Below are positions 44,180 through 52,079 of a DNA stretch of 64,000 nucleotides, one piece after another (the first letter of the stretch is position 1; every line of letters begins with the position of its first letter). Both the position numbers and the translations under genes were made by a program. The notes beneath the pieces were generated by a model that was not told where the DNA came from, searched no databases, and worked only from the letters and a program-made list of their open reading frames with translations. Location: the NCBI GenBank assembly GCA_964406465.1, contig CAYORT010000012.1, forward strand, positions 18,126 to 82,125, given 5' to 3'. The DNA comes from JAHEZL01 sp964406465 (GTDB lineage: Bacteria; Bacteroidota; Bacteroidia; Flavobacteriales_C; GCA-002722245).

Positions 44180-44848
44180 TTAATAGAAGGTGTGCGTGTA
44201 GCCCACCCCAATGACAAATTTTTGTGGCGGATTAACACTGTTGTAGTTGTTTTCATATAGAAAGTAAAATTCAAATTCTTGTACCTTATTTATTTCATAA
44301 AAAATGCCTGCGAAATATCTAGTTCGGTTAAATAAAAGAGCTTGTTTACCATTGAGTGGTAAATAGATTTCGGCAGCAACATAAGGCGAAATCCAAAGGC
44401 CACTATATTTAATCGTTACTTTATTTCTTTCTATAAAAGACGGTACATTTCCGTTTTCGTTGCTTAAGAAGTTGGTGTATTGCATTTGCAGCTGGTTGCG
44501 ATAGGCTATTGAAAGATTGGTCCATTTCTTTTTAAAGGTTGCAGCAACATAATACCTGTGTCGAGCATCAGATTCTTCTCTGTTAAATCTTCTGTGTATA
44601 TAAGCGTAATTTAAAGAAAGGGTGAAATAATTATTTATTTTATAGGCAGCGCGAATGCTAGATTTAGCGTAGTATAGGGTAGAGGCGTTTTCATTAAACC
44701 GAATCTTTTCTGATAGTTCAATTTGAAAGCGACTGCTGATGTTCTTTTTAAGAGAAACACTTTGCCAAACTCCAAAATCATTGAACTGACCATGAACGAC
44801 AAAACTCAGCAAAAGGAGTAAAAGTGATATGTATTTTCTTTTACTCAT
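44180..44848 (-). CDS. DUF2490 outer-membrane beta-barrel protein
   Basis: A 222-residue protein with a signal peptide (about 1-20, SFVVHG). A run of amphipathic strands rich in Tyr, Phe and Arg follows, with the DUF2490 start QFNDFGVWQSVSLKKNISSRFQIELSEKIRFNEN and a C-terminal strand ending VGYTHTFY, typical for barrels. It is probably a small outer-membrane barrel; the passenger or partner is not known. It sits 12 bp before CotH and abuts the DUF4956 gene, so all four cluster genes are likely one transcript. Confidence 0.85.
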   Translation of the reverse strand: MSKRKYISLLLLLLSFVVHGQFNDFGVWQSVSLKKNISSRFQIELSEKIRFNENASTLYYAKSSIRAAYKINNYFTLSLNYAYIHRRFNREESDARHRYYVAATFKKKWTNLSIAYRNQLQMQYTNFLSNENGNVPSFIERNKVTIKYSGLWISPYVAAEIYLPLNGKQALLFNRTRYFAGIFYEINKVQEFEFYFLYENNYNSVNPPQKFVIGVGYTHTFY

Positions 44849-45634
44849 TTACTTGTTTTCGGCATCATCATTAATGATTCCAGGTACTAGCGTTTTAGAG
44901 TTGTTGTCTTCGAAATAGTAAATTTTTATGACTGCAGAATCGCTTAAAAAATTGATTTTCTCGATACCTATTTTATGGATATTAAAACCAGTTTTTTCTC
45001 TTAGTTCGGCAATCAATTTTTCTTGATTTTCTGGTTTAATCATCGAAATATTATCGTAAGTAATGAGTCTCGAAAATTCTTTTTTGCCAAATACATCGGC
45101 TTCTAATAAATAAACCAGCAATAAAATAGCACCATTGATAAGCACCAATTCTAATGCGGCAAGTTTACTCACCGAAGAGATGAGTCCGATAGAAATCACC
45201 AAGAATAGGTAAGTCATGTCTTTTGCCGAAATGTTTTCTGTTCTGTAGCGCAGCATAGAAAACACAGCGAATAAACCAAAAGCGGCTCCCATACCCATGT
45301 CTACCTTGTTGAGGAAGTAGGTCATGAAGAATATGATGATGTTGAAAGCAAAAAAAGTAAGAAATAATTCTTTGCGGCGGTAGCTTCTATAATAAATAAG
45401 CAGAACCAAAACACATACAGAGATGGCGTCTATTGCAAATCTTACAAAAAACTTTGTCGACAATTTATCAAATTCAAATTTGAAAAATGAGTCATCGTCT
45501 TTTTTCTTTTTCTTTGATTTACTTTCGTCTTCTCTAGCGAATTCAATGTTTTCTTCGCTGTCTTGCGCGTGTATTACCGGACTCACACATGAGAATAAAA
45601 CCAATAAAAGGAGTATTTTTAATTTATAGTGCAT
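44849..45634 (-). CDS. DUF4956 membrane protein
   Basis: A 261-residue protein with a signal-like first helix (about 5-23), a charged stretch (EDESKSKKKKKDDD), then four membrane helices (about 60-170). One includes the DUF4956 motif GMGAAFGLFAVFSMLRYRTENISAKDMTYLFL. A cytosolic C-terminal domain follows. This family almost always travels with VTC-domain polyphosphate polymerases, and may move or anchor the polymer. That role is inference. It overlaps the VTC gene by 11 bp. Confidence 0.9.
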   Translation of the reverse strand: MHYKLKILLLLVLFSCVSPVIHAQDSEENIEFAREDESKSKKKKKDDDSFFKFEFDKLSTKFFVRFAIDAISVCVLVLLIYYRSYRRKELFLTFFAFNIIIFFMTYFLNKVDMGMGAAFGLFAVFSMLRYRTENISAKDMTYLFLVISIGLISSVSKLAALELVLINGAILLLVYLLEADVFGKKEFSRLITYDNISMIKPENQEKLIAELREKTGFNIHKIGIEKINFLSDSAVIKIYYFEDNNSKTLVPGIINDDAENK

Positions 45635-46388
45635 GGCTAATTTTATTTATGGTTTTTAGTTTTTGTTTGAAATTATTTTTTTTCACTTCATCGTATAGTG
45701 AAGCCGCCGCGATGCAATATTTGCTAATTGAGCCCTCTTTAATTCTTTCTTTCTTCATGATGTCGTTAAAGATTGACCCACTTGATTTTTCTTGCTTCAA
45801 TTCGGCGATAACAATATTGTTTAATGCCATTTTTTTATCGCCATTTGAAAAGTGTAAATCTATATCTAGCGTTAGTCGCTCCTGTGATTGATTACTTACG
45901 AAAGTGATGCGGGTGCAATTTGACCAAAGTTTGCCTTCAAGGGAGTAAGGGTTTATCGGACTAATACCTTTCAAAAAAGTAGCGCATTCATCGTTTAAAG
46001 TATAGTCGATGCCACTTTGTTTAATTCTGTTTTTGATGGTTCTACCTTTGTTGTTCTTATATTTTACTTCAAAGAAGTTTAAGTTTGAATCTACATATTT
46101 TCTGCTGCGCACTTTATATCTGCAAAGTTTGCCCTTGTGGTGTTCGTGGTAAAGGTGAAAAGTAGAATCGTCGAAATACAAGGTTTCGTATCTGTTTAAT
46201 GCGACATTATTTATGTTTAAAATTCGGTAGTCGCTCTCCATTTGAGTTAAAATAGATGGCAGTTTATTTCTATTAAAAACAAATTTCTTGTCGACCCTAT
46301 CCATTAGTTTAACATTGTTCATTTCATCCAATGTTATTGGTTTAAAAGTGCTAAGCATTGGAGCAATATCTATAGCTTGTTGTAGCAT
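45624..46388 (-). CDS. VTC-domain polyphosphate polymerase-like protein
   Basis: A 254-residue cytosolic protein of the VTC/triphosphate-tunnel fold. Basic and acidic tunnel residues are present in order: MDRVDKKFVFNR, RYETLYFDD, the KLCRYKVRSRKY strand, FFEVKYKNNKGRTIKNR and IVIAELKQEKSS with the late acidic Glu. A final K(E)RIKEGSISKYC-type helix follows. Yeast Vtc4 makes polyphosphate from ATP by this fold. With all tunnel charges present I expect an active enzyme, though a different nucleotide product is possible. The 11-bp overlap with DUF4956 and nearby CotH define a conserved cluster. Confidence 0.9.
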   Translation of the reverse strand: MLQQAIDIAPMLSTFKPITLDEMNNVKLMDRVDKKFVFNRNKLPSILTQMESDYRILNINNVALNRYETLYFDDSTFHLYHEHHKGKLCRYKVRSRKYVDSNLNFFEVKYKNNKGRTIKNRIKQSGIDYTLNDECATFLKGISPINPYSLEGKLWSNCTRITFVSNQSQERLTLDIDLHFSNGDKKMALNNIVIAELKQEKSSGSIFNDIMKKERIKEGSISKYCIAAASLYDEVKKNNFKQKLKTINKISHAL

Positions 46389-46972
46389 TAAAAATATTCG
46401 TAGGTATATTGCTTAGTGGAGATTAATGAGCCATTGCCGTCGTAGGTCTTTTTTTGAAGCTTCAATCCTTTATCATTAAAAGTGATGCTTTGCTTTTTGA
46501 TTATTTTATCGTTTGCATCGTAAGTAATCACCGAATTTTTCTGACCAAGGTTATTGTATTCAAATACTTCTCTTTTTACAATTTTGTTTTCTACATCGTA
46601 AAGCGTTTCTTCAATCTTATCGTTTTGAGCATTGTATTTATAATTGATTCTTTTAAAATTCACTTTTGCTTTTACTTGATTCTCATTCTTGAAATCGGTT
46701 TCTTGGATTTTATTTCCATTGTTATCATAAAAATAGGTTTCTCTTTTTTTTACCGTTTTGTCGCTGTTGTATTCGGTAGAAGAGAGAACGTGCCCGTCTT
46801 TATCGTAAACTATAACCGCTTCGGTGAAGCTTAGGTCTCTACCATTCACTTTTGTAGTGAGTGTTTCTGTAATGGTTTTTACGTGGTATTTCTTTATAGA
46901 TTTTTTGTCTTGCACTAGGGCTGTGAGAGAAACAATTAAAACTAAAAGAGAAAAGTATTTTATGAATTTCAT
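46388..46972 (-). CDS. Exported YD-like repeat protein
   Basis: A 194-residue protein with a signal peptide (about 1-20). It is made of about six short repeats of the type Y-D-x-x-G-x-x-x-x-x-x-x-Y-(N/D)-x-x-x-x-x-K(K/R)-x-x-x-(Y/F), e.g. YDKDGHVLSSTEYNSDKTV and YDNNGNKIQETDFKNENQV. It resembles YD/RHS-type beta repeats but is far too short for a toxin cage. It overlaps the VTC start by a single base (TAATG-like), so it heads the cluster transcript. Role unknown. Confidence 0.82.
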   Translation of the reverse strand: MKFIKYFSLLVLIVSLTALVQDKKSIKKYHVKTITETLTTKVNGRDLSFTEAVIVYDKDGHVLSSTEYNSDKTVKKRETYFYDNNGNKIQETDFKNENQVKAKVNFKRINYKYNAQNDKIEETLYDVENKIVKREVFEYNNLGQKNSVITYDANDKIIKKQSITFNDKGLKLQKKTYDGNGSLISTKQYTYEYF

Positions 46973-46979
46973 GACGTTT

Positions 46980-47402
46980 TTATTTTATGATATTGATGTC
47001 TTCTACTGTAACAATTTGACCTCTTTCGGTAATTTCCACTTCTTTTATTATTGCTACATCGGGTGAATATTGATTAACAGTACCGTTGTATGCGCCAGTA
47101 GTATCTCTTGAATAAGAATAGATTTTATACTTACCTGGTCTTAAATATTTGAATTCGTAGGTGCCATCGTAATTGGTGTTTTGATTGTCACCGTAGGTAA
47201 CACTGTTACCATATATAATATACACATCTTCCTCAGGCGCATATTTTTGGTCGTAAGCTATTGTAACATTTTTATTGTAGTATTTGGCAAATACTTTACC
47301 TCTAATGCTCGATGTGCCCCCTTCGCCTTCTGATTTGGTGCAGCTGTTGAATGATAGAATTGAAATAATGCATAAAAGAGCACAGGAGGAAAATTGTTTC
47401 AT
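46980..47402 (-). CDS. Small lipoprotein with CarboxypepD-like beta-sandwich
   Basis: A 140-residue lipoprotein (LSFNSC, Cys at 21). The mature part, starting TSSIRGKVFAKYYNKN, is a transthyretin/CarboxypepD-regulatory-like beta-sandwich with the typical YDGTYEFKYLRPGKYKIYSYS strand pair. It is similar in layout to the lipoprotein at 60589-60969 (G-x-V-x-x...D-x-x-G-x-Y-x-x-K-x-L-x-x-G-x-Y). It is 7 bp upstream of the YD-repeat gene, on the same strand, so may be the first gene of the VTC cluster. Confidence 0.82.
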   Translation of the reverse strand: MKQFSSCALLCIISILSFNSCTKSEGEGGTSSIRGKVFAKYYNKNVTIAYDQKYAPEEDVYIIYGNSVTYGDNQNTNYDGTYEFKYLRPGKYKIYSYSRDTTGAYNGTVNQYSPDVAIIKEVEITERGQIVTVEDINIIK

Positions 47403-47563
47403 AGCTTATTAGATATAAAAGTAAACTTGTCCTAAGTTAATCTATTGTTAAATAACGCACAAAAAAAAGCGCCCAATGACATAGGTTTATATACTGACAA
47501 AATACGGAGTGTCTCTAAAAATGGGGGTTTGTAACTTTTTTTTCAAAAAAATAGAAAAGCGAG

Positions 47564-47589
47564 GCAACGTTATTGTTTTTTTGAATCTA
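47564..47589 (+). promoter_or_regulatory. Candidate ECF-type promoter upstream of the first sigma gene
   Basis: GCAAC (47564-47568), a 17-base spacer and TCTA (47586-47589). The same elements with an 18-base spacer occur at 51042-51068 in the second sigma locus, and this shape differs from the TTG/TAnnTTTG promoters of the window. It lies in the 307-bp gene-free stretch 47403-47709, which otherwise holds A/T-rich runs. Confidence 0.45.
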
Positions 47590-47591
47590 TC

Positions 47592-47607
47592 ATTCAGTTG
47601 ACTGAAT
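47592..47607. promoter_or_regulatory. Operator-like 16-bp palindrome near the sigma gene start site
   Basis: attcagt (47592-47598) and actgaat (47601-47607) form a perfect palindrome with a 2-base spacer. It lies immediately after the TCTA element, where a transcription start would be expected. Confidence 0.4.
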
Positions 47608-47642
47608 TTCGGGTAGTTAATATGGTTAAATAATTAGGGGGT

Positions 47643-47679
47643 GTAACCGCCCCTGTAAAAGGGACGGTTACATTTTTTT
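47643..47679 (+). terminator. Terminator-like hairpin in the leader of the first ECF sigma gene
   Basis: gtaaccg (47643-47649) pairs with cggttac (47665-47671) and ccct (47651-47654) with aggg (47660-47663), around loop gtaaa. A run of seven T's follows. No gene on this strand ends upstream, so it would act on the sigma gene's own leader (attenuator). The stem ends 38 nt before the ATG, exactly as in the second sigma locus. Confidence 0.6.
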
Positions 47680-47709
47680 GTTTTACAGAGGAATACTACT
47701 TTAGCTTAA

Positions 47710-48279
47710 ATGCACGTAGAGTTGGAAGACATAATATTGGGGTGTAAAGCACAAGACGAGAAGAGTCAGGATTTACTGTACTCAAGATATTCGTCATTGT
47801 TCTTTGCGATTTGTTTACGTTATCTTAAAGATAGAGACGATGCCCAAGATGTGTTGCACGACAGTTTTATTAAGATTTTCGATAAAATAGGTTCTTTTGG
47901 CGGTGAGGGTTCGTTTGAGGGATGGATGAAGAGATTGCTGGTGAACAACTGTTTGAACTATTTGAAAGACAAGAAGAAGGTGCTTAAAATTGAAAATGAA
48001 TTGTGGGTGGAGCGTGAAGATCCAGTTTTTGAAGTAGCAGTAAGTGATGATATGGATATTGATCCTGCTGTTCTTTTAGAAATGATTCAAAAGTTACCTA
48101 TAGGCTACAGAACAGTATTTAACTTATTTGTAATTGATGGTTTCGACCATAAAACGATATCAGAAAAGCTGAATATTTCTGAAGGGACTTCGAGATCGCA
48201 ATTGCTGAAAGCCCGAAGATATTTGAAAGATAAACTCACAGAATACTTAAAAGATGAGCGAAAGAAATATAAATATTGA
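47710..48279 (+). CDS. ECF RNA polymerase sigma factor (first of two paralogues)
   Basis: A 189-residue sigma-70 family protein of the ECF type. Region 2 (about 20-90) has LLYSRYSSLFFAICLRYLKDRDDAQDVLHDSFIKIFDKI, with the D-A-Q-D-V/L-x-Q/H-D-x-F motif. Region 4 (about 125-180) has LPIGYRTVFNLFVIDGFDHKTISEKLNISEGTSRSQLLKARRYL, the recognition helix-turn-helix. It is collinear with the sigma factor at 51513-52079 with clear identity in both regions. It overlaps the membrane protein gene at 48254 by 26 bp, typical of sigma/anti-sigma pairs. A hairpin in the leader may control it. Confidence 0.94.
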   Translation: MHVELEDIILGCKAQDEKSQDLLYSRYSSLFFAICLRYLKDRDDAQDVLHDSFIKIFDKIGSFGGEGSFEGWMKRLLVNNCLNYLKDKKKVLKIENELWVEREDPVFEVAVSDDMDIDPAVLLEMIQKLPIGYRTVFNLFVIDGFDHKTISEKLNISEGTSRSQLLKARRYLKDKLTEYLKDERKKYKY

Positions 48280-48772
48280 TGATCTTTTTAAAGATGCTTT
48301 GAAGGATTTTGAGGTGCCTTCTCCTCTTCGCGCAAAATCGGTGAAGAAAGATTCTTTTTTTAAGAAGAATGCTGTTTGGTTTGGCGCGGGAGTGCTTGTT
48401 TTATCATTGTCTGTTGCTTCGGTGTTAATGTTAAATAGTGAAGAAAAGGCAAAGGAGGTTGTTGCGCCGAAAGCACAAAGTGTGGCTCCTGTTACTCAAA
48501 CTCCCGTTGTAAAAGAAATTATTAGAGATACTGTTGTAAAAGTAGTAGAGGTGCCTAAGCCAGTTGCCGCCGAAGCTCCAAAGCAAAAAGCGAAATCTGA
48601 GTCAGAAAAAATTGTGCTTCCAGTGTATGAAGAAAATAAAGGTGAAAAATCAATGATTATTACCACCAGAAGTTCTTATTATGAGACTTATGAAGTTGAT
48701 GAAAAGGGTAATAAAATCAAGGTTTTGTCGACACAAACCACTCGCCGGTCGGATACTACTCTTGTAAAGTAA
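48254..48772 (+). CDS. Anti-sigma-like single-pass membrane protein
   Basis: A 172-residue protein with a short cytosolic N-terminus (MSERNINIDDLFKDALKDFEVPSP), one membrane helix (about 38-60) and a Val/Pro/Lys-rich periplasmic tail. The N-terminal segment matches that of the larger protein at 52045 (N-I-x-x-L-F-K-D-x-x-x-D-F-x-V-x-x-P), the partner of the second sigma factor. There is no classic zinc anti-sigma motif. The sigma-binding role is inferred from position (26-bp overlap) and from the shared N-terminus. The C-terminal part (YEVDEKGNKIKVLSTQTTRR) might bind an envelope ligand. Confidence 0.8.
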   Translation: MSERNINIDDLFKDALKDFEVPSPLRAKSVKKDSFFKKNAVWFGAGVLVLSLSVASVLMLNSEEKAKEVVAPKAQSVAPVTQTPVVKEIIRDTVVKVVEVPKPVAAEAPKQKAKSESEKIVLPVYEENKGEKSMIITTRSSYYETYEVDEKGNKIKVLSTQTTRRSDTTLVK

Positions 48773-48778
48773 AATCAA

Positions 48779-48810
48779 TTGTTTTAGATATGTTTTTTTA
48801 TGCATCTTTG
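48779..48810 (+). promoter_or_regulatory. Promoter of the GT39-TPR gene
   Basis: TTG (48779-48781), a 21-base spacer and CATCTTTG (48803-48810), one base off TAnnTTTG, precede the ATG at 48838 by 27 nt. Confidence 0.5.
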
Positions 48811-48837
48811 CAGCTCACTCGTTAATATTGTGCACTT

Positions 48838-51027
48838 ATGTTTGGTATCAAAGAAAAATGGGGTTTCTATATCGCTCAGCCTATTCAAGAATTAAGATCA
48901 GATAAGCCTTTCTTAGAAAAAATCACCTCTGCATCAACGCATCGACTTCTATATGTGTTGTTAATCTCTTCTTTGCTTTTTGCAATGCCATTTTTGGCAC
49001 TTGACGCCGGTACCTCTGCCGATGAGGTGCTACACGTAAATCAAGCTAAAAAGAATTACGATTATTTCGCAACTTATGGAGATAATAAAGAATGTCTTAA
49101 ACCAATTGGGGTAGATCCATTGTATGCTTACGGACAGTCTTTCGATACGGTGAGTTATGCCATTATGAAATGGTTAGGGGTGCAAAAAATTTATCATGTT
49201 CGTCACTTCTTTATTGCTATTTTGGGTTGGATGGTGATTTTGTTTTCTTCACTCATCGCCGCACGAATATCGGGGTATAGAGCGGCATTGTGGACGGCCT
49301 TGCTTATTTTCTTTACACCTCCTTTTATCGGACATGCATGGAACAATCCAAAGGATATTCCTTTTGCAACCGCTTATATCATGACCTTTTATTTTCTCAT
49401 TAGATGGCTGCAAGATTATCCTAAAATAAAATGGTTTAATACCACGGCATTAATACTTTCCATTGCTTTTGCGATTAGTATTAGGGTGGGTGGATTGCTG
49501 TTGATTGCGCACACCGCATTGTTTTTCTTTATCACCTGGATCATTAACTCCAAAGGCAATTTGTTTGGCAAAGAAAGCGTGAACAACCTGTTTAGATATG
49601 CATTGGCAGGTATTTTAATTGCTGTAGCGAGTTTCTTAATTGGTATTTTGGTGTGGCCTTTCGGATTGGAAGATCCACTGGGTAATCCGAAAAAGGCTCT
49701 TGATTTAATGACCAACATCAACATTAGATTGCATCAATTGTATGATGGCGAAACCGTGTGGAGTAATAAGCTTCCTTCGGTATATATTTTTAAAATAATG
49801 TTTTTAACCATTCCTGTTGTGGTTTTTGTTGGATTCATTATTTCTGCGCTTACCATCACATACAATAAAGCCAATAAGCTTTATATGTTTATGATGTTTT
49901 TTGCTTGTGCTTTTCCTTTGGCCTATGTTACATATCAGCACTCTGTGCTCTATGGAGGATGGCGACATATGTTGTTTGTTTACCCTTCTTTTGCGGTTTT
50001 ATCGGGCATAGGTTTTCATATGTTGATGGAGCAATTCAAAAAGACGTCTGTTCGTTTCTTGGTGTCGATTGGCGCATTGCTACTTTTTTATAGTCCGGTG
50101 AGATTCACCATCGTTAATCACCCTTATGAATATGTGTATTACAACGAGATTGAAGGCGGAATTAAAAATGCTGAAGGTAACTTTGAAACCGACTACTATC
50201 AGCATAGTATGCAAGAGGCATCGGCTTGGCTTGCCGATTATATTGCCAAAAATGACCGTCCTAAAAAAGGAGAAAAACGCTTGGTATGTCACTACACCAA
50301 AGGCGAGTTTATGAATTATTACTTCCAAGAGGATACTGCTTTGGTGACCTTTGTTTATTCAAGGTATTATGAGCGTTCAACCAAAGATTGGGATTATTGT
50401 ATCAGTTTCTGCGGTTATATTGGAAGCTCAGAATTAAAAGGCAAAACGTGGCCAAGTAAAGACGCATTATATGTGGTAAAAGTGGATGGTGTGCCTTTAT
50501 GTTCAGTTGAAAAGAGAGGAAGTAAAGAAGATTATTTGGGGTATAAAGCTTTACAAAAAAACAACTTCTTAGAGGCTAAAAATCATCTGTCATCTTTCCT
50601 AAGTAAATATCCAAGTAGAGTGGAGGCTCTGTATTTTAATGGAATCACTTTATTTAATTTGGGTGAGTACGATAAAGGTATTGCGCAAGTGAACAAATCA
50701 TTGGAGGTTTACGATCAGTATGAAGTGGCTTATGGAGCGCTGGGCAACATGTATCAGCAGTTGGGGAAATTTGATCAGGCTGTTGACATTTATCATCAAT
50801 ATATTGAAGTGAAAGACAATTCTCCTGAGGCATACATGGGTTTGGCTAGTACCTACTTTAGAATGAATAAACTAGATAATGCTACGCAAGTATTAATGAC
50901 CTTACTAAACACGGTGAACGGAGCTTATGGTCCGGGTTACGATTTGCTTTACCAAGTATTACTAAAGCAAGGTAAATTGAACGAGGCCAACAATATTTTA
51001 AGGCTTAAGCAGCAAAATGTAAAATAA
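48838..51027 (+). CDS. Membrane glycosyltransferase-like protein (GT39-type) fused to TPRs
   Basis: A 729-residue protein. The N-terminal about 430 residues contain some 10-12 membrane helices with a first periplasmic loop carrying the acidic TSADEVLHVNQAKKNY (D-E pair as in GT-C enzymes). HAWNNPKDIPFA in the second loop and YGGWRHMLFVYPSF follow, a pattern of bacterial PMT_2/GT39-like transferases. A soluble part (about 440-550) leads to four TPR-like repeats at about 565-725 (YLGYKALQKNNFLEAKNHL, ALYFNGITLFNLGEYDKGI, ALGNMYQQLGKFDQAVDIY, YMGLASTYFRMNKLDNATQ). The acceptor is unknown; the TPRs may bind the protein to be modified. It lies between the two sigma loci. Confidence 0.85.
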   Translation: MFGIKEKWGFYIAQPIQELRSDKPFLEKITSASTHRLLYVLLISSLLFAMPFLALDAGTSADEVLHVNQAKKNYDYFATYGDNKECLKPIGVDPLYAYGQSFDTVSYAIMKWLGVQKIYHVRHFFIAILGWMVILFSSLIAARISGYRAALWTALLIFFTPPFIGHAWNNPKDIPFATAYIMTFYFLIRWLQDYPKIKWFNTTALILSIAFAISIRVGGLLLIAHTALFFFITWIINSKGNLFGKESVNNLFRYALAGILIAVASFLIGILVWPFGLEDPLGNPKKALDLMTNINIRLHQLYDGETVWSNKLPSVYIFKIMFLTIPVVVFVGFIISALTITYNKANKLYMFMMFFACAFPLAYVTYQHSVLYGGWRHMLFVYPSFAVLSGIGFHMLMEQFKKTSVRFLVSIGALLLFYSPVRFTIVNHPYEYVYYNEIEGGIKNAEGNFETDYYQHSMQEASAWLADYIAKNDRPKKGEKRLVCHYTKGEFMNYYFQEDTALVTFVYSRYYERSTKDWDYCISFCGYIGSSELKGKTWPSKDALYVVKVDGVPLCSVEKRGSKEDYLGYKALQKNNFLEAKNHLSSFLSKYPSRVEALYFNGITLFNLGEYDKGIAQVNKSLEVYDQYEVAYGALGNMYQQLGKFDQAVDIYHQYIEVKDNSPEAYMGLASTYFRMNKLDNATQVLMTLLNTVNGAYGPGYDLLYQVLLKQGKLNEANNILRLKQQNVK

Positions 51028-51041
51028 TTCTCTTTTTCTAT

Positions 51042-51068
51042 GCAACCACCTAAAAGTTGTTGCATCTA
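51042..51068 (+). promoter_or_regulatory. Candidate ECF-type promoter of the second sigma locus
   Basis: GCAAC (51042-51046), an 18-base spacer and TCTA (51065-51068), 26 nt before the ATG of the lipoprotein at 51095. gcaac also pairs with gttgc (51059-51063), so a hairpin role is an alternative. Confidence 0.4.
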
Positions 51069-51094
51069 AGTGTTATAAATAAAACTTATATAAC

Positions 51095-51439
51095 ATGAAA
51101 AAGAGAATGCTTCAATTAAGAAATCAGTTTTTCATTTTGGGATTCGGTTCCCTTATGATTGTTTCTTGCAGTAAGGAAGATCTAGATGATTTTTTTGGCA
51201 AGAAAGATAAAGTTACCAATGACACTACTGCTGTGGATAATGGCTCTAATGAATGCTTAACTTGTTCGAAAGACACTTTAATCTACACAGAAGATTCAAC
51301 TGTTATTGATGAAAACAATAATGGAGGCGGTTCTCAGCAAGATTCTTTAACGGAAAAGGAAATTGATAATAATTCTAATGGTGGAAATACCACAGACACA
51401 TTAAGCAATGTAAAAGTTAACGTTAAAGATTCTTTGTAA
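51095..51439 (+). CDS. Small acidic lipoprotein upstream of the second sigma gene
   Basis: A 114-residue protein with a lipoprotein signal (LMIVSC, Cys at about 27). The rest is low-complexity: Asp, Asn, Ser, Thr and Gly-rich, with a KEDLDDFFGKKDK start and a CLTC pair. No domain is recognised. It could be a linker-like surface protein or a signal for the neighbouring sigma/anti-sigma pair. It lies behind the candidate ECF promoter and is followed by a hairpin terminator. Confidence 0.72.
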   Translation: MKKRMLQLRNQFFILGFGSLMIVSCSKEDLDDFFGKKDKVTNDTTAVDNGSNECLTCSKDTLIYTEDSTVIDENNNGGGSQQDSLTEKEIDNNSNGGNTTDTLSNVKVNVKDSL

Positions 51440-51447
51440 ATCAATGC

Positions 51448-51478
51448 GCACTGCTCTCGTTTTGAGGGTAGTGCTTTT
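51448..51478 (+). terminator. Terminator-like hairpin before the second ECF sigma gene
   Basis: 51448-51458 pairs continuously with 51464-51474 (11 bp, two G-T wobbles) around gtttt, followed by tttt. It ends 38 nt before the TTG start of the sigma gene, the same distance as at the first sigma locus. Confidence 0.65.
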
Positions 51479-51512
51479 ATCACTACTTTCAACACAAAAA
51501 TGAAATAAATTT

Positions 51513-52079
51513 TTGTCGGACTACATACAAGATATTATTAAAGGTTGTGTAAAAAGAGAATACAAGTACCAAAAATTACTATATACAAAGTACGCTTCTC
51601 TTCTTTACGCTATTTGTCTTCGATACCTAAAAAATACCGATGACGCTAAGGATGCTTTGCAAGATTGTTTCGTGAAAGTGTACGATAAGATTTCGAGTTT
51701 CAATAACGAAGGTTCATTTGATGGGTGGATTAAGCGATTGGCTGTAAACAACTGTTTAATGGTGCTTCGCGAGAAGAAAAAGGCTGTGTTTGTGGATGAG
51801 ATTTATATTCCTGTAGAGTTTGATAATGATGACGAGGAGGATGGGTACGATATAGATAAACAAACACTTTTCAATATGATACAAGAGTTGCCAGATGGGT
51901 ATAGAACGGTCTTCAACTTGTATGTTATTGATGGCTTCTCTCACAAAGAAATTGCCGAGAAAATGGGAATCAACGAGGGAACCTCGAAATCACAATTGGC
52001 ACGCGCGAAAAAAATTTTAAGGGATAAAATAACTTTATTGCAAAATGAGCAAGAAAAACAACATAGAAGAGTTGTTTAA
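51513..52079 (+). CDS. ECF RNA polymerase sigma factor (second paralogue), TTG start
   Basis: A 188-residue ECF sigma factor. Region 2 reads YTKYASLLYAICLRYLKNTDDAKDALQDCFVKVYDKI and region 4 LPDGYRTVFNLYVIDGFSHKEIAEKMGINEGTSKSQLARAKKIL, both closely related to the factor at 47710. The frame has no early ATG. The TTG at 51513 aligns the first twelve residues one-to-one with the paralogue (DII-x-GC at the same place), so I accept it as the start. An ATG at 51500 begins only a two-codon frame (atg aaa taa). It overlaps the downstream partner by 35 bp. Confidence 0.92.
   Translation: MSDYIQDIIKGCVKREYKYQKLLYTKYASLLYAICLRYLKNTDDAKDALQDCFVKVYDKISSFNNEGSFDGWIKRLAVNNCLMVLREKKKAVFVDEIYIPVEFDNDDEEDGYDIDKQTLFNMIQELPDGYRTVFNLYVIDGFSHKEIAEKMGINEGTSKSQLARAKKILRDKITLLQNEQEKQHRRVV

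Noticed and set aside
46454..46834. 126-codon plus-strand frame opposite the YD-repeat gene
   Set aside because: A Phe/Ile/Val-rich antisense shadow of a repetitive coding region. It has no homology features.
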